Shown: positions 55,614-64,000 of the stretch, piece by piece
Layout of the letters: each line of letters starts with the position of its first letter
Position numbering within the stretch: the stretch's first letter is position 1
DNA from: Seriola aureovittata
Taxonomy: Eukaryota > Chordata > Actinopteri > Carangiformes > Carangidae
DNA length: 64,000 nt
NCBI RefSeq assembly: GCF_021018895.1
Contig: NC_079364.1
Location: forward strand, 17,676,885-17,740,884
Reading direction: 5' to 3'
Program-made: the position numbers and the translations under genes
The notes under the pieces: model-generated
What the model was told of the DNA's origin: nothing
The model's database searches: none
Seen by the model: the letters and a program-made list of their open reading frames with translations, nothing else

Positions 55614-57812
55614 TAGTTGAATTTAGTTTTCGAGATAGTAAACAAAAATCGTTGCTTTCCACCTTTCCACCTATACACACAACAAAGTTGGTTACTAATT
55701 CGCTGGCATAAAGAGCCAAGAAAAAAAAATTAAACGTAGTCAAACTTAACGCGCAAGCCAAAGGCGAGACTGTCTTCTTAACTCTGTCTTCTTCCCTTTG
55801 ATTCAGTCCTGCAGCAGTCTGAAGCCGGACCGCCTTGTACGCAGCGTCCGAAATGGGATAAGGAGCAGAACAGGAGCCGCTTTCCACTTCAGTTGGTGTG
55901 TTGTCGTGCGTCCGAGGACCTCACTTTTTACTTATCTGTTGCCATCAGCGCATTGGAAGCTGGATGTCTTGGCCATCCTAATGTTGGGACCCGCCCAGTT
56001 CCCTCCTACTCCAGTGGTGGGCTGTGAGCATGCACATCTGTGTGCGTTCACTTTTCAGGGAAATGTTTTTTTCCCTTCCTTGCATTTAAATAGGGAATAT
56101 ATATATCCCATACAGCCTGTAATAACTTATATCTGTATATTTGCAATAGTGTTTTAAGAAATTCATATGGATTATAATGTATTACATGATCACGCAGTAG
56201 CCTGTTGATAGTAACTGCACTGGGCAGGGCCTTTAGATGCAGATTTCTTATTTTCTAATAAAACTGAATTTCATTATTATTTCTTTCTCCTTTCTTCTTT
56301 GACACTGAACGTTGTGATATAAACAGCGTAGACTCATAAGCCTGCAGTGCAAACAGTATCTCTCCGTTTCAAGCCAACACGGTTGATGCACCAGCACGGC
56401 AAATAGGTCATGTCTCCATTGTTATTAAACTCCTGAAATATTTTATAAAAAACATTTTTAGCGCATGAAAAGCATTTGCCAGAGAACATGCGCCTCGTAT
56501 TCAAAACCACCCTCCTGATTTCTGTAAAAGATAGACAGGAACATGGGCAGGATGTTTATACAGCAAAATGTAAACATTTTCCCTGGCCTTCTTTAAATAA
56601 AAAATCAAGCAAAAGCCCCGTTAGATCAGCTAATACTCAATCTGATGCGATATGCCCGTCTGTTCGCAGCGTCTTGTGTAGATACTGGACTTTTTTTTAC
56701 ACATGAATATTGTTTGTGTAATGCAGTCATAATATTTACGCAGGGACGCAGGAGGAGTGAACACCGGACTGCCGAGCTTTGAGCACAGAAACCCGGACTG
56801 GGACTTGAGATCGACTCCTGCCGGCAGTTTTACCATCGAATGATCCAGGAATTACAGTAAGGTGGATTTAACACTTTTTCAGTCGCAATATCAGCAGCAG
56901 AACTGTGGTCGCTTTAGTTCAGTGCCACATTGGAAAATCTGAGATGCTCAGTTTGTTTAATGTGACATGATACCTTTATAGGATAATTAGAGCAGCGAAG
57001 CCTAAATTATGCCTCAAAGCTCTGCAGAATGTTTTTGCTTTAACTAAATTGTAATTCACTCATGAGAGCATGCGCACCGGTTTGTTTATCTGTTTGTGTT
57101 TCCAAAGTCGAAAAGCTTAGTTTTAGCTCGATTTACTGGCTTTTCTACAGCTGTGCGCGAGAGCTACTGAAAGACGATCAGTCCATAACCCAAAACTGTT
57201 GACAGTAGGTTGCTTATTGTTCCCTGGAGATCTCGATAGCTGCTGCCTGCAACCTTTTGCCTCTCCGTGGGTTCTGTTAGATGAGCTTGCTGTGCTTTTG
57301 ATCTCTGCCGGCGTTACTGTTTCCAGTGGATGCCTATGATGGCTGTCTGTTTTCACACTGTGGAATATAATACCGGAGGAAATAGTGGATGAGCAACTTT
57401 GCAGATTTTGGCCTGTGCGTAAAACCAGAGAATGTTTGGCGACTTCATTCTCCGTGCGTAAAACTCCTGTATTATTTTTGCGTAAAATAATGCGACAGCA
57501 ATTTTAAGGAAGCACATTTAAATCAAATGTCAAGTAACAGAAATACCAGATGGTTTATTGATGTTTACCGGAACTGTCTAGTCCCAAAACGCAAATGGAT
57601 GACTTTCTTTGTTTCATCCACAGAGGAAGCGAGAAAACAATTCACTGTCAAATTGTCTTTGTTAACCCAAAGGTGACAGACGTGCCACTGTTATTTTTTT
57701 GCTGTTGCAGGGGAGATTTAAAGCCATGGATAAATGAATGTAGGTATTGTTTTAACCAGTGCCTGCTCGGCCACTCGCCTGGAGTGAGGGCCACACATTT
57801 ATCAGCGCAAGG

Positions 57813-57821
57813 GACCACCCA
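57813..57821. promoter_or_regulatory. foxf1: Perfect GLI-type binding motif upstream of foxf1
   Basis: GACCACCCA is the exact 9-base GLI consensus, 2.2 kb upstream of the foxf1 start codon, within a GC-richer island that also holds TTTATCAGC and TTTAATTA. FOXF1 is an established Hedgehog/GLI target, so the site is a plausible response element. A single 9-mer can occur by chance. Confidence 0.45.
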
Positions 57822-60800
57822 GCGCGCACCACTGGCAGGCGCGCTCCCGTCCTCCCTCTGCCCACTGCATTTAATTACCGCTGATGACTTCATTCCATTA
57901 AGGCGCTTTTTTTTTCTTCTCACAAGCTCATTCGCCCCGTGCCATGTTATTCTTTCTTTGTTATTTATAGATCTGTATATTTTTTAACTTGCATGTCCAT
58001 CCAAAGTGTCTGCAATGTTTATGCAAACCATCAGTGTTGGACGGTGATGCGCTACTCCCTGCTGCATTCTTCTTTCTTCAGTAAAAAACAGCAAAATCTG
58101 TTATTTTAATGTTATTTTTATGTTATTTCCCACACTGTTGAATGTTGAATGGTCGTATTTCAGCAATCGAAATTAACAGGTATTCTCCTAATATCATAAT
58201 ATACTTGCATCAACAAAAAAATGAAAGAGAAAATGTTTTCCAATGGATATGTCCACATTTTAAAACATTTTTGCTCCTTCACAAATTTAAAACATTTTGT
58301 TCCTCCCATGTAAAGGATGCCATCAGAGCATCAGATTATGTTCATCATTACTGAGGCTTGAGTCCCGAGGTCAGAGCTTCCCTGTTGCTCCATCGCAGAC
58401 GAAGTCATGCACTTTTCCATGACGTCCCATCATGAAATATTTGACAGCGCTGCATCCTCAGGAATGCTCGGCCACTTAGGTGGAGGTACACCGCAGAGTG
58501 CAACAGTCCTGACAGGCTTTCCGGGCCGTCTTACCGTTATTTAGTGCACTCAAACCAGCGTGGGACCCCTCAAAATCACGTTGTTGCAATATTCTGCAGG
58601 ACTGTACACATACATGTTTTCTTATTGGTTACATTTTTACTCCAGCCTTATACAATGCTGGCACCCCACGTCAACACGCCAAAATACATATAATTTAGGC
58701 CTTTTTTTTCCCTCGTAGGCCTGTAATCTGAACATCATTGTATTTCAGTCTTTCCAGTACAGGCTACATTCTGAGTTTCTCTTGCAAGGATTAATTTCAT
58801 ATTTGTACATTAAGATCTTATTGATATCACAGGCTTTGTTCTTCCAGAGCCTACAAAACTACAATGTGCTGCTTCATCAGAGCAAGTCAGGACACAGGTA
58901 ACTTCAAAGTTATTGCTCATTCATGCCAATTGGGCGAATACACCCGGCGGATTATAGATCCAGCAGCTGCATCGGTGAGCAGTGGGCCTATAATTTGATT
59001 TGGTCTCACAGCAGCAGATTAAACCGTTGGGGAGATGAGGCACGATCCAAAGCGATTCTGAGAATTTTAAGTGTCAAACTCAGATTACATTTTATTTACA
59101 AACGATCATCTTGTGAGAAACAAACCAGCTCCCCTCCTCAGTGGTGAGAGAGGGCCGCAGAGGGTCACCGAGAGGCCGCATTGACTTTGTTTGGAGGCCA
59201 GTGCCACAGAGTGATCGATCAACTGGTCGTAAGTTCATCTGACTTGAACTTGAAGTTTCAAAGCAAGCTCTAAAAAAAAAAGAAAAAAAAAAGATTAATT
59301 ATATTGTGAATATTTAAACGTGTCAGTCACACAAGTAACTTATTCCGCACCCTTCTGATGTTATTAGTTAAAACGCCTGTCTTAAACAATCTGGAGAGAA
59401 AAAAATTAAAACATTTTTTATTAATATTATTTCAAACAGATGAATATTAAAGTATTCGTTTAAAAACACGCCATAAAGATTAAAAAGTGGAAATTCAAAC
59501 ATAACATAGTAGCTTATGTTCATAAGAATTACAAACGGTCAGAGAGCCTGCAACTGATTTGGAGTTTGATAGTAGAATCGATTTTTATATAATAACATAC
59601 ACATATGTCTGATTTGATTTATGCTACTTTATTTTTTCACCTTTATATCGGACTAAAATAGTGAAGGACTAGCATGTAAACAATGTAAACAACAATCTGT
59701 ATTGTGCACATACAAGTTGCAGGCTGTCAGTTTTACACAGAAGATAAAAAAAAGAGCGTTTTTAGAAAACAAACCTGTGCTGCTGGTTTATCTCGTCTTC
59801 ATATTATAGGGATTCTGAAATAAATAAATATGATGTTTATGAATAATTTAACTCTTATTTTGATTAATATTGATCGCATAAATTAAAATTGTATTAAGAA
59901 AATAATAATCTTATGTAGACTAGATATCTGAAATCATTTTTATCAGTCGGTATTTCAAGTGTAAACAAGACGTTTTAGTGTCTCCGATTTTTTTGTCCAA
60001 CAAATTATTTTGAGATGCATCCTAATTGGTTTCCTGGCTCTTCGTCTCTGTAGTGTCGCCTGCAGTTCACTCAACATTGTCGCTTTAATTGAAAACAGTG
60101 TAATGTCGAGGTGGGTACCCCCTGATCACTTTCCCTGCGCTGTAGGTGGCCGTGTATATTTTCGTTTTAAGTAGTGTTTATGTGAAGGAGAAAGGACGGG
60201 ATTGCTAGCAGACCGCTGATTGCACGCACCGGGCCGCTGCATGGATGTGAAGTGTGTTTGATAGGCACCACCCTCTCCAGTAATCAGCTGCAGCAGCACT
60301 GCGCTATGACTTTTTAATTTTCTTGCCGAGATGTCTGCCCCGTGCCTTGCTGCGTGTGTAAAGGCGCAAAGTAAATTAGTTCCTCCTCTCAGAATCCCTT
60401 CCACGTTGATTAGTTACTTAATATTAATTTCACAGCATAGAGATGCCCATGTTTGGTGGCCTATGGAAGTATGCAAACTCATTCGAATTAGTCTGCAAAC
60501 ATCCGCACTACTGACGTGTCCTTGAGCACGGCACTGGCACCAACCAGCTACAGTATGTATTGGCACTACGGACCCTGCTGTTTAACTCAGTTCATATTTT
60601 CAGACCGTGCCTCGTGTCGCAGGTGTTGCAGTCTGAAGGGAATTGTAAGGTGTTCATTAATCTGATCCCCGACATGTATTTCATCGCTGTTATCTTCCGT
60701 TTCATTTTCATCTCTAAAAGGTCTCACACGTGATTCAAACAGATGATATATCCAGACACTGTCTTTGTAATTGAAGATAGAGACAGCTTGATATAATGTT

Positions 60801-62499
60801 AAATTATGATTAAAGTTGATTAAAGTTTAATAACGGACTTTATCACATAGAGCGGCTGATAACAACCTGTTATTATCATGGAAGTGAGATTTAAAAAAAA
60901 AATGGGCGTTTAAATTTTTTTTCCTAGAAATGTTTGTACTGGAGGTTTCGCACCTTTTTAATTTAAATTTACTACACGTATCAATGGCTACATTTTCTCT
61001 CTTTGATAATCCTTTCATACACTGCATTAAAAGCTAATATCTTTAATGTAATAATCAAACAGTTGGCTGGAGTCCCCAATGTTGTTTCCCATTGGTTGGT
61101 AGAAATCACGCGTGAAAACGCTCACCTGTCTGTCTGCGCTGCACACCTGCAGTAACAGGTATGCAAGGATCAGTAGCTATATTGATAATTGACAGTGTTT
61201 GATTATTGCAGACCTTTAATAAAATTGAATTCATGCTTGCACATTGAATGTATTTATTAGCGTTTATATCTGATATTTTCGGTTAGATAGCTCATTAGCA
61301 TTTTCACAGCAGAGATAATAAAATTATCAGTGGAGTGTTTTAACCTGTAAGTCATCAGGTGTATTTGACATTTGTTTCTGGGATCATGGAGCAATCGACA
61401 CAAAGTATTTTTTTTTTATTTTGTTACACACAACGCGCTACACAGAGAGCGCGAGCCATCATGCCAAAACACATGAGTCATTGACATTATTGTGAGAACC
61501 CCGGCCTCCTCAGGAAAACCTCACATGCCTTCCCGCAACAGTCTCTGGTGTACTATATTGTCAAATGAAAGATAACCCACTCAAATAGTCAGATTGCCTT
61601 TTTTTTTTTTTATTTCTGTAGCCTTCTGACTTGTTTGTCACATGTAAAAGCAGATTAGGTTCAATTTTCAAACTCGTCTCCGTTTGACAGCCTCATGTTG
61701 AAAAGCAAAACGTGCCTTTCAGACAATGAAGAAAGAAAAAAGGCATATGTAAAATTCTTTCTGGTTTATTTTGTGATCATAGGCAGTACCACATAATTTG
61801 ACATGAAGGACAGCAGTGGGGAGGATTTGGCAGGTCTAGAGGTTTTACAAATTCCAAACTGTCCAAATGTGGTTAGCACTTGCAGGGAAAATCTTCCATA
61901 ATTTTAAATACCTGTTTGCAGCAAATTGGTGTTTCAGCAAGGTGGCAAGCTGATCTTTGTGTAAAACAGGACAAAAAAACAGACATACAAAGCGTAGAGA
62001 AAAATATTAAAACAATAAAAATATGAGCTGATTTGAAGCTTAGATTTTCAAGGTTAATGCACAAAGAAAAAAAGTTTGTGGTTTCAATGTAGGATTTTGT
62101 AAGAATAGTTGACAGATGGTTTGTCTTTGTATTCAAGCCCAATTTATGGAATAATACAACAAAAATTATATAACAATATTTCTGATTTTTAAATTTTTTA
62201 CAATGAAACAGACGCATGAGGATTTTAAGGATATGTGTTCTGGTTTATTATTCAGGTATATTAACATTCTAATATATTTATAAAAAAAAATATCAGACTT
62301 TGTCCGGGATAAAATGAGAAAGTCCAACTTGTTTCAACTGTTTGGTTAACAGAGTTAATGAAAGTTGTTGACACCAAGTTATTCTAACTAAATATTGAAT
62401 GACAGTGTTTGACATCCCTTAAGTTTGTCGGTTTCCCTATGTTCCAGTGTAGTATTTTAGTGTTTGTGTGTGGTCTTCAAATCCAGTAAAGTGAGGAAC

Positions 62500-62560
62500 G
62501 TGTATACACCGATCAGCGACAACATTAAACCCAGTTATCGGTTTTAATGTTTTGTAATGT
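62500..62560. mobile_element. Collapsed terminal-repeat remnant of a fish DNA transposon
   Basis: TATACACCGATCAGCGACAA followed by CATTAAACC resembles the ACCGATCAGCCATAACATTAAAACC end of an abundant fish transposon. A few bases later GGTTTTAATGTTTTG resembles the opposite end. The two ends are almost fused, leaving a nearly empty element. Confidence 0.55.
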
Positions 62561-62953
62561 TTAATGTAATTTTTTATAAAAGTACATTTAAATTTGCTGT
62601 TGAATATTCAAACTAGGATCCTGTTGGGTTGCTGAATGATTGTGTTACTCGTGTTTGAAGAATAATTAGGGATCATATTGAGCATTTATTTCTCCATGGG
62701 GTTTTTTGTTATGATGCTCTCATAATGTAGAATATATAAATGATCAGTAAAGTAAATTTGCAATTTAATATGGATTTAATTTATTATGTTAAACTTCATT
62801 ACAAAGTTGCATTATTATCTTCGACGATTTTTGCCCGTGTGAAAGCATTCATGCTTTTTTTTTTTTTATCCCGGTGACCACCTCTGCAGATATCACGCAT
62901 TCATGACAGCAGATGGGTATGGATGAAAACACACTGCACATTGCTATCCGCTC

Positions 62954-62963
62954 CCATATAAGG
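62954..62963. promoter_or_regulatory. Perfect CArG box (SRF motif)
   Basis: CCATATAAGG matches the CC(A/T)6GG serum-response-factor consensus. It lies in a GC-richer island (62880-63260) 7.3 kb upstream of foxf1, a gene of visceral smooth-muscle precursors. The target gene is inferred. Confidence 0.35.
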
Positions 62964-64000
62964 CCAAAAAACACAAAGAGATTTTCCTTTAGACGCTTCC
63001 TCGGCGCTCCGCATCACTGCTCCTCTCTGCTCTGCTGTGGCCTTTCTGAGAGGATTCAGTTCCACACTGTGTGTGGGAGCCTGTTTGGTGCCCCACCCTA
63101 CAGCCCTGCACACCTCCCAGGGCCAGTCCATCATGGTCTGTCTGATGCAGGGAGAGACATCAATAATAAGAGCTGAAGCAGAAACCACAGTGGAGAACAC
63201 AAAAGAGAGAGGGAGGGCAGGCGCAGGCCACAACCGGCTCTGCTGCAGGTTAGCTCCTTTGATACTGCCTTGATGGCAGTTTGATGGGTGCACATGGGGC
63301 GACATGGGTTTATATGTATGTGTTTACATGCATGTTTACATAATATCTATGGTGTTTACGCACAGCTCACCAACTCTTTTTTTCTTTACTCTGAAGGGGG
63401 ATTTTCCTGTGGCAAGCTGCATCGGAAAAAGCAATTAAGAATTCCCAAACAGTACACCACAATGGGAGATATCATTTTGTGCAATGTGTGTTCCATGTCC
63501 CTCGCAGTTTTTGTCTGGAATGGGCTGGCTATTTTTAATCTGCACAGAACCGAACCCACCTACAGACAAACCACAAATTGAATGAAGGGGAGGGGGATGC
63601 GTGGGCATGGTAATTGTCTATTGTGGAGCTCAAACTCCTCTGTTCTGCCATAAACAGCTTTGGTAGTTCACAACTTGATACCCAGTGCTTCAGCCGGTTT
63701 GAAATGAGGGCATATCCTCATTGTCTGTGGGAACCCATAGCCAGGCCAGTGGTTGGAATCAGTCAGGAATGCTTTGGGATGGTAACTGGATTCGGTTGTA
63801 ATGCCCAGCTCTCCACAGCGGAACACTAGGGTGGGAAAAAGGCCGAGAGCATTTCCTGAGTAGAGGGGGGTCCCAGCGAAGCATCACACGCATGGGCATC
63901 ATGTGACAGTGATCCTGCCAGGTTTTAGCCTATGATCCCAAGTGGGGGGAGTTGAACAGTGGGGGAGCTGTGGGGGTTGAAGTGGGCAGTGCCAGGGAAA

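Larger units (their letters stand above)
55614..64000. other. foxf1 upstream gene-free regulatory domain
   Basis: No coding exon was recognised in 8.4 kb upstream of foxf1. AT-rich DNA alternates with short GC-richer, non-repetitive islands at about 57700-57930, 58360-58600, 58900-59240, 60030-60540, 61060-61160 and 62880-63260. In mammals the FENDRR lncRNA starts head-to-head with FOXF1 here; no homology to it can be judged from sequence alone. Confidence 0.45.

Noticed and set aside
55399..55887. 162-codon minus-strand open frame overlapping foxf1
   Set aside because: It reads the foxf1 5' region in another frame; the forkhead frame explains the conservation.

Overview
The window is vertebrate genomic DNA, most likely from a spiny-rayed teleost fish. 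It holds multi-exon genes with GT-AG introns. Their proteins closely match vertebrate families, the spacing is compact, and there are long CA, GT and TA microsatellites plus remnants of typical fish transposons. Five protein-coding genes can be read exon by exon: def8 (+, its 5' end lies outside the window), afg3l1 (+, complete, 17 coding exons), dbndd1 (-, 4 coding exons with large introns), mthfsd (+, 9 coding exons including a duplicated pair) and foxf1 (-, 2 exons).

Layout: 1.3-6.7 kb def8; 9.6-19.0 kb afg3l1 behind a TCTCGCGAGA promoter element; 19-22 kb gene-free, with a Tc1-like remnant; 22.2-38.4 kb dbndd1, whose introns hold LINE pieces, a 75-bp perfect fold-back with a hammerhead-ribozyme-like core, and microsatellites; 38.4-42.8 kb gene-free, with degenerate GCTA-rich repeats; 42.8-48.8 kb mthfsd; 48.8-53 kb gene-free, with one candidate conserved element; 53.1-55.6 kb foxf1; 55.6-64 kb gene-free foxf1 upstream DNA with candidate regulatory islands, including a perfect GLI site and a perfect CArG box.

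The order def8-afg3l1-dbndd1 and its orientations match human 16q24.3, where AFG3L1 is a pseudogene. The convergent pair mthfsd/foxf1 matches human 16q24.1. The fish chromosome therefore joins two blocks that are apart in human, with no GAS8, FOXC2 or FOXL1 in between.

The genes do not form one pathway: DEF8 acts in lysosome traffic, AFG3L1 in inner-mitochondrial proteolysis, DBNDD1 is a dysbindin-domain protein, MTHFSD is a cyclo-ligase-like RNA-binding protein, and FOXF1 is a mesenchymal transcription factor. The most notable observations are (a) two homologous 114-nt, phase 0 mthfsd exons separated by only 56 nt, predicted to be mutually exclusive, downstream of a GC-AG intron; (b) hammerhead-like motifs in transposon remnants; (c) a GT-repeat acceptor in def8; and (d) possible foxf1 regulatory elements, one inside mthfsd intron 7.
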